DNA from: Parahaliea mediterranea | GTDB taxonomy: Bacteria; Pseudomonadota; Gammaproteobacteria; Pseudomonadales; Halieaceae | NCBI RefSeq assembly: GCF_017255185.1 | Contig: NZ_JAFKCZ010000007.1 | Coordinates: forward strand, 186,001-250,000 | Direction of reading: 5' to 3' | Length of the DNA stretch: 64,000 bases | Shown here: piece after piece, positions 51,792 to 60,415 of the stretch | Numbering within the stretch: the stretch's first letter is position 1 | How the letters are laid out: each line of letters opens with the position of its first letter | Notes under the pieces: generated by a model | Databases searched by the model: none | What the model saw: the letters and a program-made list of their open reading frames with translations, nothing else | What the model was told of the DNA's origin: nothing | Made by a program: the position numbers and the translations under genes

Positions 51792-53090
51792 ATGAATCTC
51801 GATGCACACTGGATGCCATTCACCGCTAACAAGGCATTCAAGCAGAAGCCCGTACTGATGGAATCCTCCAGCGGGATGTACTGGACCTCCGAACAGGGCG
51901 ATACCCTGCTGGACATGACCTCGGGGCTCTGGTGCACCAATCTCGGACACAGCCCCGCCAGAGTTGCGGAGGCAATGTACGAGGCATCCAGGAACCTGGG
52001 TTATGTCCCATCGTTCAACCTCGGGCATCGCGCTTCCTTCGAACTGGCCGAACGCCTGACAGAGCTTGCTCCCGGGAATCTGGACCACGTTTTCTTCACC
52101 AACTCGGGCTCGGAGGCGGTCGATACCGCGCTCAAGATAGCGATGGCCTACCACGCGGCCCGCGGCGAATCCGGCAGAAACCTGTTTATTGCCCGGGAGA
52201 GGGCCTATCACGGTGTCAACATGGGTGGGACCAGCGTTGCGGGTATCCGCGCCAATACCCGCCAGTTTCATCGCTGGGGGGAGGTGGATCATTTGCCCCA
52301 TACCCACGACCTTGCCCGTAATGCATTTTCCCGTGGCCTGCCGGCCCATGGGGTGGAAAAGGCACAAGCGCTGAATGACCTGATTGCGCTTCACGGGAGC
52401 GACAGGATCGCCGCCGTGCTGGTAGAACCGGTCGCGGGTGCGGGCGGTGTACTCCCGCCGCCGGCGGGCTATTTGCGGGCCCTGCGAGAGATCTGTGATG
52501 AGCACGGCATCCTGTTGATTTTTGATGAAGTAGTGACGGCCTTTGGGAGGGTCGGTGCGTTCACCGCTTCCATAGAATTCGACGTCATTCCTGACATGTT
52601 CACCTCGGCCAAGGGGCTGACCAGCGGTGCTGTGCCCATGGGTGCCACTTTTTGCAGTGCTGATATTTACCAGACGGTGGTCAACTCGGAGGAGGGGATC
52701 GAACTCTGGCACGGCTATACCTATTCGGCGCACCCCATCGCTTGTGCCGCTGCAAGTGCCTGTCTCGATATCTATCTCGAGGAATCCCTTTTCACAAGGG
52801 TCAATGAGGGAATCGGTCGTGAATTTGAGGACGCAGTGCACAGCCTCGCGGATCTCCCTCAGGTAGTGGATATCCGCAACTATGGATTGTTGGCGGCAAT
52901 TGAGTTTGCCCCCAATGCCGACGGGCTACCCTATGGCACCCAGATATTTCGCAAGGGGCTCGAATCCGGTCTGATGGTTCGTGGCGCCGGGGACAGTGTC
53001 ATCCTCTCTCCCCCATTGATTATGGAGAGCCGGCATCTTGACGAGTTTGTTGAGAAAGTGCGTTCTGTAGCGAAAGTAATCTGGGAATAG
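51792..53090 (+). CDS. Class III PLP aminotransferase, beta-alanine:pyruvate type
   Basis: 432 residues, fold-type I. The N-terminus AHWMPFTANKAFKQKPVLME and DMTSGLWCTNLGHSP are characteristic of omega-amino acid:pyruvate aminotransferases. NSGSEAVDTALKIA binds phosphate, LLIFDEVVTAFGR holds the Asp that contacts the PLP ring nitrogen (D245), and Lys274 in TSAKGLTSGAVPMG forms the Schiff base. It likely transfers the amino group of beta-alanine or a related omega-amino acid to pyruvate. AGGAAGGA ribosome site at 51778-51785. It could serve pyrimidine or polyamine breakdown alongside the neighbouring exported hydrolases (inference). Confidence 0.88.
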   Translation: MNLDAHWMPFTANKAFKQKPVLMESSSGMYWTSEQGDTLLDMTSGLWCTNLGHSPARVAEAMYEASRNLGYVPSFNLGHRASFELAERLTELAPGNLDHVFFTNSGSEAVDTALKIAMAYHAARGESGRNLFIARERAYHGVNMGGTSVAGIRANTRQFHRWGEVDHLPHTHDLARNAFSRGLPAHGVEKAQALNDLIALHGSDRIAAVLVEPVAGAGGVLPPPAGYLRALREICDEHGILLIFDEVVTAFGRVGAFTASIEFDVIPDMFTSAKGLTSGAVPMGATFCSADIYQTVVNSEEGIELWHGYTYSAHPIACAAASACLDIYLEESLFTRVNEGIGREFEDAVHSLADLPQVVDIRNYGLLAAIEFAPNADGLPYGTQIFRKGLESGLMVRGAGDSVILSPPLIMESRHLDEFVEKVRSVAKVIWE

Positions 53091-53270
53091 ATGGCGTGTG
53101 GAGAGTAGCTGGTGGTCCATGAACCAGCGAAAAGTGGCGTCTCATCGTCAGCATCATTGCTTGGCCTCGTTCACCGAATGGGTAAAGCCGGATTACACCT
53201 ACACCGATCCGGAGCAGAAGACCGGAGATTTCGCCGGGGAGCCGCCGCTGTCGCGACGGCAAGCAGGTGG

Positions 53271-54410
53271 TCAGGGGTCCCCGGAGGTGACGGTGAAGCG
53301 GGCCAGGGTGGAGTCGACGAAGCGGCGGGCCGCCTCGCGATCGAAACTGTCGCTGTGCTCGATGTCGCCGGCATAGGCAAACATCGCCTCGAACAACTTC
53401 TGTCCCTCCACCTGCTGTTTTACGCGCACCTTCGCGTGCTGTTCCAGCAGCGTGTCCCAGGCCCGGCGAACTTCAGCCCAGAAAGGGGCGGTGCGCTGCC
53501 AGTAGTGATCGCCGGGTTTGAAATCGTGCCCGGAAATACGCTCGTAGCGATTGAGTCCGGCTTCGCGCGCGAGATAGGGTTGTTCAGCGTGGGGTTCGCC
53601 CTTTGCATCCAGCACCAACTTGAGGTTGTCGGACTCCTGTGTCCAGCCGGTGGGTACGATGGTATGGCGGTTGCTGCCGGCGAGTACATCGTAGTCGTCG
53701 CGCACGCTGAACTCGCGTCGCGGCAGGGGCCGCCAGGTGTCTTCGCTCGCCCAGGTGGAGACATTGCCGGCGTGGAGCCAGCGCCCGATATCCTCGTAGC
53801 GCGGGGAGTCGTCCACCTGGTACACGGCCTGGGACCAGGTGCCCTTGACATCGTCGGCGCCGAGCCGGCGCCGCTCCCAGGTACGATTGCCCGTGTAGAC
53901 GTTGATTAGCCTGTCCTCGTAGCGCCAGTCCTGGCGCCAGTGCTTCATCACCATGGGTTCCGATACGGTGCCATCGGCCGACTCGAACACCATCACCATG
54001 ATGTGCTGCAGGCTGATGAAATCGGGTTCGTCGGCCACCACGTAGACGTATTCCGTGCCCCAGGACTGGTAGGGTCGGGGTGGCGTATACCCGGGAGTGA
54101 AACCCATGGTTTCGATAAAATCAAAGCTGGCGCGGTAGGGCCCCGCCATGGCGAGAATGGCGCGCCGGTCGCGCTCCTTGTCCGCCAGCCCCGGCTCGCG
54201 CAGTGCTAGCCAGGCATCACCGGGTTCCTTATCCAGGGTGACCGCGGGCCCGGAGGTGCTGCCGCCCCGGGGCCGCATGTCGCCCTCCTCGATGAAGGGC
54301 CAGGCGTAGGTGTACTGGCGCGCCTGATATTGCTCGGCGGCGCCGGTGTAGATAGCGGCCGCCAGCAGGGTGGCGCCGAGGGCGAGTGATGCGCGCAGTG
54401 GACGAGTCAT
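53271..54410 (-). CDS. DUF6607-family exported protein
   Basis: 379 residues with a signal peptide (LRASLALGATLLAAAIYTGA). Conserved-looking parts are QYTYAWPFIEEGDMRPRGGS, YQSWGTEYVYVVADE, MVMKHWRQDWRYED, VYTGNRTWERRRL and YEDIGRWLHAGNVSTWASED. I recognise this as the DUF6607 family, which is common near iron-regulated genes of marine bacteria; its function is unknown. It overlaps the fumC stop by 4 nt (ATGA), so it belongs to the Fur-box-led operon and is translationally coupled. Confidence 0.72.
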   Translation of the reverse strand: MTRPLRASLALGATLLAAAIYTGAAEQYQARQYTYAWPFIEEGDMRPRGGSTSGPAVTLDKEPGDAWLALREPGLADKERDRRAILAMAGPYRASFDFIETMGFTPGYTPPRPYQSWGTEYVYVVADEPDFISLQHIMVMVFESADGTVSEPMVMKHWRQDWRYEDRLINVYTGNRTWERRRLGADDVKGTWSQAVYQVDDSPRYEDIGRWLHAGNVSTWASEDTWRPLPRREFSVRDDYDVLAGSNRHTIVPTGWTQESDNLKLVLDAKGEPHAEQPYLAREAGLNRYERISGHDFKPGDHYWQRTAPFWAEVRRAWDTLLEQHAKVRVKQQVEGQKLFEAMFAYAGDIEHSDSFDREAARRFVDSTLARFTVTSGDP

Positions 54411-55789
54411 TCCACACCCCCGTCCGCCAGCCGCGCCGGGTCCAGCAGTTCCAGCAGTTGCTCGCGGTCCAGGTCGGTCTCCTCTTGGGCCACGTCAACG
54501 ATCGGACGTCCCGCGGCGTAGGCTTTCTTGGCCACTTCGGCCGCTTTCTGGTAGCCGATGATCGGGTTGAGGGCGGTGACCAGGATGGGGTTGCGCGACA
54601 GCGGGCCCTGCAGTTGCTCCTCGCGCACCCGGAAGCCGGCGATGGCCTTGTCCGCCAGCAGGCGGCTGGCGTTGGCCAGCAGTTCGATGCTGTCCAGCAG
54701 GCGCTCGGCGATCAATGGCAGCATCACGTTGAGTTCGAAATTGCCCGACTGGCCCGCCACCGCGATGGTGGCGTCGTTGCCCATGACCTGGGCACAGACC
54801 ATGGCCGCGGCCTCGGGGATCACCGGGTTCACCTTGCCAGGCATGATCGAGGAGCCCGGTTGCAGCGCCTCCAGTTCGATCTCGCCGAGCCCCGCCAGCG
54901 GCCCGGAGTTCATCCAGCGCAGGTCGTTGGCGATTTTCATCAGCGACACCGCGCTGCCGCGCAGTTGTCCCGACAGCGCCACCGCGGCGTCCTGGGAGCT
55001 GATATGGGCGAAGAAGTTGGCGGCTCTCTGGAACTTGAGGCCGCTCAGTTCCGACAGCGCCAGCGCGAACTGTTCGGCGAATTCGGGGTGGGCGTTGATG
55101 CCGGTGCCCACCGCGGTGCCGCCCTGGGCGAGGCTGCGCAGGTCGACCTTTGCCAGCTCCAGGCGCGCCTGGTTGAGTTGCACCTGTTCCGCCCAGGCGT
55201 CCAGGCTTTGGCTCATGCGCACCGGCATCGCGTCCATCAGGTGGGTGCGCCCGGTTTTGATGTACTGGTGTACTTCCCTGGCCTTGATCCGGGTGGTTCG
55301 GATCAGGTGGGAAAGCGCGGACAACAATTGCTCCTCGAGGGCCAGGGTGGCGCTGACGTGAATCGCGGTGGGAATCACGTCGTTGCTGCTCTGGCCGCGA
55401 TTCACGTGGTCGTTGGGGTGCACCGCCTTGCCGCTCAGGCGAGTGGCGAGGGTCGCCAGCACTTCGTTGGCATTCATATTCGAGCTGGTGCCGGACCCGG
55501 TCTGGAACACGTCCACCGGAAAATGCTCCATCAACCGCGGGTCGTCCCGCAGCTGCGCCGCCGCCGCGACAATGGCCTCGCCGAGGTCGCTGTCGAGTTC
55601 GCCGAGCTTGACGTTGGCGCTGGCGGCGGCGGATTTGATCAATAACAGGGCGCGCACGAAGCCCGCGGGCATGCGCCGGCCGCTGACGGGAAAGTTGTTG
55701 ACGGCGCGCTGGGTCTGGGCGGCGTAGAGGGCCTGCGAGGGGACCTCCAATTCGCCCATGCTGTCGCGTTCGATTCGGGTCGTGGTCAT
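54407..55789 (-). CDS. fumC: Class II fumarase FumC
   Basis: Iron-independent fumarate hydratase of the TCA cycle. 460 residues from ATG 55789 (MTTTRIERDSMGELEVPSQA). Motifs: GSGTSSNMNANEVLA, TGRTHLMDAMPVRMSQSLDA, GTAVGTGINAHPEF and the superfamily signature GSSIMPGKVNPVIPEAA. Lies between the FagA-like gene and DUF6607. In pseudomonads fumC is likewise induced when iron is scarce, replacing Fe-S fumarases; the upstream Fur box supports this here. Confidence 0.95.
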   Translation of the reverse strand: MTTTRIERDSMGELEVPSQALYAAQTQRAVNNFPVSGRRMPAGFVRALLLIKSAAASANVKLGELDSDLGEAIVAAAAQLRDDPRLMEHFPVDVFQTGSGTSSNMNANEVLATLATRLSGKAVHPNDHVNRGQSSNDVIPTAIHVSATLALEEQLLSALSHLIRTTRIKAREVHQYIKTGRTHLMDAMPVRMSQSLDAWAEQVQLNQARLELAKVDLRSLAQGGTAVGTGINAHPEFAEQFALALSELSGLKFQRAANFFAHISSQDAAVALSGQLRGSAVSLMKIANDLRWMNSGPLAGLGEIELEALQPGSSIMPGKVNPVIPEAAAMVCAQVMGNDATIAVAGQSGNFELNVMLPLIAERLLDSIELLANASRLLADKAIAGFRVREEQLQGPLSRNPILVTALNPIIGYQKAAEVAKKAYAAGRPIVDVAQEETDLDREQLLELLDPARLADGGVE

Positions 55790-55814
55790 GGTGCTGCTCC
55801 GGCGGGTCGTTGGG

Positions 55815-56150
55815 TCAGGCGCCCAGGTTGATGGACTTGAGTTGGGTGAATAACAGGGCGACGTCCTCGCGACTGAGTGCGTTGTTCGCCAGCTGTCGCA
55901 ATTCATACAGGGGGCGGTAGATCACGTTCAGGCAGGTTCGCCGCCAGTGTGACGGATTGTTGGCGTCCTCTACTGTCTCGTAGAGTAGAACGTACTGGGC
56001 GCGGAGTCGAAGGCGACGCTGCAACAGGGTCTCGGTCTCCGGCGCTGAGTCCAGCTCGAAAAACAGTTTGATCAGCCCGGGGTTATCGGGCTCCTCGGCG
56101 TAGCGGATCTTTCGTCGCAGTACTTCTATCTGTAAAAACTCCGGCAGCAT
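55815..56150 (-). CDS. Small FagA-like protein of the fumC operon
   Basis: 111 residues, helical and charged, no signal peptide: MLPEFLQIEVLRRKIRYAEE ... PSHWRRTCLNVIYRPLYELR. Its size and position directly before fumC behind a Fur box match FagA (Fur-associated gene A) of the Pseudomonas fagA-fumC-sodA cluster, and the HWRRxCLxxxxRPLxxL segment is consistent with that family as I recall it. Function unknown. Assignment is moderate and mainly contextual. Confidence 0.55.
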   Translation of the reverse strand: MLPEFLQIEVLRRKIRYAEEPDNPGLIKLFFELDSAPETETLLQRRLRLRAQYVLLYETVEDANNPSHWRRTCLNVIYRPLYELRQLANNALSREDVALLFTQLKSINLGA

Positions 56151-56231
56151 GGGCTCGGCTTCCTGGCGTGGTTACACAGTGCGGGTGGCGACCGGTTTTG
56201 TCCCCGGTGTCCGCTGGCACAACACCCTAAT

Positions 56232-56250
56232 ATAAATGATAATCATTCGC
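56232..56250. promoter_or_regulatory. Fur box upstream of the fagA-like/fumC operon
   Basis: ATAAATGATAATCATTCGC, 14/19 to the Fur consensus, with the central 13 bp (AATGATAATCATT) a perfect palindrome and exact match. 82 bp before the FagA-like start; the only promoter-bearing side is the minus-strand operon. Confidence 0.85.
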
Positions 56251-56279
56251 AACAATGGTGCCGCGAAAGACGTTATCCC

Positions 56280-57623
56280 CTAGTGCCGGCCCAGCGCGAC
56301 CAGCCGTTCGAGGCTGGCGATATTGCGCCCGAGACCCGGGTGGTGCGGGTTGAGTTCCCGCACGCGCAGCAGGTGGTCGAGGGCGCGGGAGTAGTCGGCC
56401 TGGGCCACCGCCAGCCGCGCCCGTCCCAGGCTGGCCTGCTCCTCGAAGCCCTCCAGGGCGGCGGCGCGCTCGAACAGCGTCGCCGCCCGGTGGGGCCGGG
56501 GATCGCGCTCCAGTTCCGCCAGCGCCAGCAGCGCGCGGCCGTTTGCCGGGTCGATGTCGATGGCCCGCTCGAGGCTGTTGCGGGCCCGGTCGGTCTGTTC
56601 GTTCGCCAGCTCGATACGGCTGCGGGCCGCGTACACCCGGCTGCGTTCGCGGGCGCCCAGCGTCTTTCCCCGGGTTTCCAGGCTATCGGCCAGCCGTCGC
56701 GCCGCGGGCCACTCCTGTCGCTGCACCAACCAGTCGAGGGTTTGTACCAAGGGGGTGGCGTGGGCCGCGTCGAGCTTCCCCATGCTGCCCTCCAGCAGGG
56801 CCACACCGCGCGTCAGGCTGCCCTCGCGCAAGTGCAGCTGGGCCGCCACCAGGGCGCTTTCGGGTGGCAGCGAGCCCAGTCGGGAAGCGACTTCCAGCGC
56901 GGCTAGCGCGGCCACCGGGTCGCCGGTATTCAGCGCCAGGTTGCTGTACTGCAACCACAGATCGGCATCGTTGCCGTCGCGGCCCAGTCCCTCTTCGACC
57001 AGAGCCCGCGCGGCCTCGAAATGCCGCGCCTTGACCAGTGCGTACAGCAGGCCCTGCTGCCACTGCTTGTTGTCCGGCTCCAGGAACAGGGCCTGGCGGT
57101 AGCCGGCAATGGCGCTGGCGGGGGACCGGGTCTCCAGGTTCAGGTAGGCGAGCTGCCCGTAGAGTTGCGCATCGTTGGCCCCCAGGGCGATGGCGCGCGC
57201 GATATGGTGTCGCGCCGCTTCCGGTTTGTCCTGACGCAGGTAGACCATGCCCAAGCCGCGGTGAGCGCGCTGGAAATCCGGCATTTTTTCCAGGGTCGCC
57301 AGGTAGGCCACGCGGGCGCCCTCGGGATCGTTGGCGGCCAGGTGCAGCTGGGCCTTGACGAAGAGCAGGGCGGCGCTGAATTGACTGTCGTCCATCTGTG
57401 CCAGCCGGGTGATGGCGCGCCGGTACTCGCCCTGTTGCACCAGCGGGCGTAGCTCGCTGGCGATTGCCTGTTCCTCGGGGCGCAGTCCCGCCTCGCGCGA
57501 ACGCAGGGGTTCGATGTTGCTGTCCAGAACCCATTGCGGCGGCGGCAGGCGCAGTTGCTGGTCGAGGGCGGCGGTCGCGTTCGTCCAGCACAGCAGGCCG
57601 AAGTACAACAACAGGCGCGTCAT
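56280..57623 (-). CDS. TPR-repeat protein of the TonB operon
   Basis: 447 residues with a signal peptide (LLLYFGLLCWTNATA). Tandem tetratricopeptide-like repeats follow (about 60-440), e.g. FSAALLFVKAQLHLAANDPE, FQRAHRGLGMVYLRQDKPEA, DAQLYGQLAYLNLETRSPAS and PANGRALLALAELERDPRPH. Last gene of the six-gene TonB operon, overlapping tonB by 4 nt. A TPR protein occupies the same place in Vibrio TonB2-type clusters, probably as a periplasmic assembly or interaction factor. Confidence 0.85.
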   Translation of the reverse strand: MTRLLLYFGLLCWTNATAALDQQLRLPPPQWVLDSNIEPLRSREAGLRPEEQAIASELRPLVQQGEYRRAITRLAQMDDSQFSAALLFVKAQLHLAANDPEGARVAYLATLEKMPDFQRAHRGLGMVYLRQDKPEAARHHIARAIALGANDAQLYGQLAYLNLETRSPASAIAGYRQALFLEPDNKQWQQGLLYALVKARHFEAARALVEEGLGRDGNDADLWLQYSNLALNTGDPVAALAALEVASRLGSLPPESALVAAQLHLREGSLTRGVALLEGSMGKLDAAHATPLVQTLDWLVQRQEWPAARRLADSLETRGKTLGARERSRVYAARSRIELANEQTDRARNSLERAIDIDPANGRALLALAELERDPRPHRAATLFERAAALEGFEEQASLGRARLAVAQADYSRALDHLLRVRELNPHHPGLGRNIASLERLVALGRH

Positions 57624-58264
57624 TGGCGAATCTCCAGGGGCCAGATAAAGCGGGCTCGCGCCGCCTCGCCCTTGCTGGTCGGGGGTGAAAAACGGCTGCC
57701 ACGGACGATGTCGCGGATCGCCGCGTCGAGAACTGGATAGGGGTTGTCGACAATTTCCACCAGGGAGGGCACGCCCTGCTCGTCGATAAACACATCCAGT
57801 TTGACCACCGCGCGCGCAATATTGCGACGCGCCAGGTCGCTGGGCCAGGGCGCCCGGTACAGGGCGACCACGCGCGGTGGCGCGTCCAGCGCGTCCACCG
57901 ACAGCGCCTGCCAGTCGACGCTCAGGTCTCGCTCCCAGGCCATGTCCGGCTGTGGTGGCGCCGGGTCTCGCACCGCGACGTGATCCAGCACCGCGGAGGG
58001 GTCCACCGGTGCGATGGCGACCGGTGAGGCCTCACTGGCGACCGCCAGGTCCAGGGTCGGGATCCGGTCGGCGTGTTGCATGGATACCGGGGTCGGTGGC
58101 GGCGGGGGCGGCGGCAGGGCGAGTGCGGTGCCGCGCACCAGCAATTCGGGTTTTTCGGCCGTTACCTCGCCGGTGTAGTACATCACCGATGCCAGTGCCG
58201 CTAGCAGCAGCAGCGACACCGCCAGTGCCCGCCGTGTCGCGGACGGGGCCGTGGCCGGGCGCAT
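57620..58264 (-). CDS. tonB: TonB energy transducer (TtpC-system type)
   Basis: 214 residues: N-terminal membrane anchor (LAVSLLLLAALASVMYYTGE), short proline stretch LALPPPPPPPTPVSM, linker, and a C-terminal TonB domain (VVKLDVFIDEQGVPSLVEIV with IRDIVRGSRFSPP). It transmits proton-motive energy from ExbB/ExbD to outer-membrane receptors. The proline spacer is short compared with E. coli TonB, as in the TonB2 group. Overlaps exbD (TGATG) and the TPR gene (ATGA). Confidence 0.9.
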   Translation of the reverse strand: MRPATAPSATRRALAVSLLLLAALASVMYYTGEVTAEKPELLVRGTALALPPPPPPPTPVSMQHADRIPTLDLAVASEASPVAIAPVDPSAVLDHVAVRDPAPPQPDMAWERDLSVDWQALSVDALDAPPRVVALYRAPWPSDLARRNIARAVVKLDVFIDEQGVPSLVEIVDNPYPVLDAAIRDIVRGSRFSPPTSKGEAARARFIWPLEIRQ

Positions 58265-58692
58265 CAGATTGCGCCCGCCTCGGTGCGGGTGGCTATGCTG
58301 ACATCCGCGGCACCAGCCAGTTTCGCCGCGTCCAGCACCTTGACCAGCAGGCCGGAGGGCGCCGCGCTGTCGGCCTGGATTACCACCGGGCGCTGCTGCC
58401 GGCGCAGCAGCGGTTCCAGGGTGCGACGCACGCCCTCGGCGCCGATGTCATTGCCGGCGTGGATCACCCTGCCGCTATCGGTGATCGCCAGCAGTACCAC
58501 CGACTGTGGCAGTTGTTGCGCGGACAGCGCCCGGGGCTTGTCGATCTCCACCCCGGTTTCGCGCACGAATACCGTAGTGACGATGAAAAAGATCAGCAGA
58601 ATGAAGACCACGTCGAGCAGTGGCGAGAGGTCGATGCCGCGCCCGGCGTGTTCGGTGTCGAACCGCTGCTGCAGGCTGGGCCGCAGGCTCAT
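58264..58692 (-). CDS. exbD: ExbD-type biopolymer transport protein
   Basis: 142 residues from ATG 58692. A cytoplasmic N-terminus, a single membrane helix LSPLLDVVFILLIFFIVTTV with the essential Asp27, and a periplasmic domain ending VSIATRTEAGAI. Works with ExbB to harvest proton motive force for TonB. Start overlaps the exbB stop by 4 nt. Confidence 0.93.
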   Translation of the reverse strand: MSLRPSLQQRFDTEHAGRGIDLSPLLDVVFILLIFFIVTTVFVRETGVEIDKPRALSAQQLPQSVVLLAITDSGRVIHAGNDIGAEGVRRTLEPLLRRQQRPVVIQADSAAPSGLLVKVLDAAKLAGAADVSIATRTEAGAI

Positions 58693-59063
58693 TCCCGTGC
58701 CGCCCGCGCGCGGCAGGCGCGCAACCATTGGTGCAGGAACCAGGCGGGAATCGCGGTGAGCAGACCCCACTCGGTGGTGTAGAGGGCGGCGGCGATACCC
58801 CCGGCCAGCTGCTGCCCCATGTCCGCGCCTGCACCCGTGGACAGGGCGTGAAAGGCCTGCAACAGGCCGCCGATCGTACCCAGCAGTCCCAGTAGCGGCA
58901 GGGCGGCGATCAGCGCGGTCGCGGGCGCCGACCAGGACCCCCCGGCGACCGGCGGCAGGCCGGCCCGGGTAACCAGAATCTCCCGCAGCAGCAGGAAATA
59001 GGTGGCCGCGGCGAGCACCAGGATGCACCACATCACCGGGTTGGCCAGCAGTGCGTGATTCAC
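58689..59063 (-). CDS. exbB: Short ExbB-type proton channel subunit
   Basis: 124 residues from GTG 59063, about half the E. coli ExbB length but typical of the TonB2 ExbB. Three membrane helices: MWCILVLAAATYFLLLREIL, ATALIAALPLLGLLGTIGGL and GGIAAALYTTEWGLLTAIPA. The LPLLGLLGTIGGL and TTEWGLLTAIPA motifs define the MotA/TolQ/ExbB family. Its GTG overlaps the stop of the TtpC-like gene (GTGA). Confidence 0.92.
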   Translation of the reverse strand: MNHALLANPVMWCILVLAAATYFLLLREILVTRAGLPPVAGGSWSAPATALIAALPLLGLLGTIGGLLQAFHALSTGAGADMGQQLAGGIAAALYTTEWGLLTAIPAWFLHQWLRACRARAARE

Positions 59064-60415
59064 GCCGCGCGCTCCTGCCAGCGGCTGAGAGTAATCGCGG
59101 TGTCCTCCACCAGGGCCAGGAGCTGGCGGGACCAGCGCGACAGCACGGTGTGCAGCAGCAGCGCGGGAATGGCCACGACCAGCCCCAGTTCGGTGGTAAT
59201 CAGGGCCTTGGATATACCGCTGGACACGGCCTCGGGATCGCCGGCGCCGAACAGGGTCATTAACTGGAAGGTCTCGATCATGCCGCTCACGGTGCCCAGC
59301 AGCCCCAGCAGCGGGGACACCGCGGCAACCACGGTGAGTGTGCCGAGCCAGCTGTCCAGCGCGCGCTTGTAGTGGCTGATTTCGCTGAACAGCCGGTCGT
59401 CCCGCGCGGTGCCCGCCGGCGTGGACAGGGTGATATCCAGCAGGCGCGTGGTAACCCCGTCGCCGGTAGCGAGACGCGAGCGCAACTGCTCCAGCGTCTC
59501 GCCACCGCCATCGCCACCGTCTTCGGCGAGCGTGGACGGCAACGCCGCCGCGCCTTGGGGCGCCAGGCGGCGGAAATGCAACAGTTTGCCGGCGCTCACC
59601 AGCAGGGCCGCCAGCCCCATGGCGAGGATCGGCAACACCCAGATACCGCCCCGCGATACGTGATCGACCACAGAGGACGTCCCGTTGCCGGTGGCGAAGC
59701 CGTATTCCAGGGTCGGGTCCAGGCTGAGATGCCCGCGCCCCTCCCGGCGCAGTGTCGCCAGGGCATCGGTGGCGTCATCGCCCAGTTCGATCCGCACCCG
59801 GGGCGGGCCGTCGTCCCGGTGCTCGAGCAGGCCGCTGGCACCGCTGTCCTCGCGCAGGTACCAGCTGACCGGACCGATTCCGAGGGTCATCGCCGGAACC
59901 AGCTCGCCGCTGTCGAGGACGATCTGCCGCTCGCGCCAGGTGGGAATGACCCGCCGTGCCGAGGTGTCGACCAGGGCTCGCAGTGTGTCCAGGCGCTGTT
60001 CCGGCAAGGTGCCGCCGGGATAGCGGTCGATGTATTCGTCGATCAGCCGGTGCTGGTAGGCGCTCTGCTCCCGCCATTCGCCCAGTCGCGTCTCCAGGTT
60101 GGCAAGGGTAATGTCCCGCTCGTCGGCGGCGCGCCGGGCGGCGGCGTTTTGATCGCGCAGCGCGCCGACTTCCGTTTCCAGCGCCTGCAGGCGGCGCGAC
60201 AGTTCGCGGCGCTCGCGGTTGATGCGCGTCTCGCTGGCGGACAGGGCCTGGCGGGCGGCCTGGATTTCCCCGGCGAGTCCGGCACTGGCGATATCCAGGC
60301 CGCCCGCGGCGTGATTACCGCTCACCGCGAGCAGCAGACCGAGGGCCCAGCCCCGCGCGCGTTCGCCCCGCTGACGCGGTCCGCGCCGGGGGTAACCACG
60401 AGGCTCAAGGTTCAT
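59060..60415 (-). CDS. TtpC-like large ExbB-family protein
   Basis: About 451 residues (ATG 60415). Signal/membrane N-terminus, periplasmic coiled-coil (EIQAARQALSASETRINRER, LQALETEVGALRDQNAAARR), a mid domain with VLDSGELVPAMTLGIGPVSW, then a membrane part with GGIWVLPILAMGLAALLVSA, VAAVSPLLGLLGTVSGMIET and ALITTELGLVVAIPALLLHT. This combination is TtpC, the extra ExbB-like component required by TonB2-type systems of Vibrio and relatives. Overlaps the upstream DUF3450 gene by 11 nt. Confidence 0.88.
   Translation of the reverse strand: MNLEPRGYPRRGPRQRGERARGWALGLLLAVSGNHAAGGLDIASAGLAGEIQAARQALSASETRINRERRELSRRLQALETEVGALRDQNAAARRAADERDITLANLETRLGEWREQSAYQHRLIDEYIDRYPGGTLPEQRLDTLRALVDTSARRVIPTWRERQIVLDSGELVPAMTLGIGPVSWYLREDSGASGLLEHRDDGPPRVRIELGDDATDALATLRREGRGHLSLDPTLEYGFATGNGTSSVVDHVSRGGIWVLPILAMGLAALLVSAGKLLHFRRLAPQGAAALPSTLAEDGGDGGGETLEQLRSRLATGDGVTTRLLDITLSTPAGTARDDRLFSEISHYKRALDSWLGTLTVVAAVSPLLGLLGTVSGMIETFQLMTLFGAGDPEAVSSGISKALITTELGLVVAIPALLLHTVLSRWSRQLLALVEDTAITLSRWQERAA

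Noticed and set aside
53098-53270. Short plus-strand frame (FTEWVKPDYTYTDPEQ...) after the aminotransferase
   Set aside because: Looks protein-like for about 50 codons but I cannot match it to a family, and it runs into the antisense of the DUF6607 gene; not enough support for a gene or remnant.
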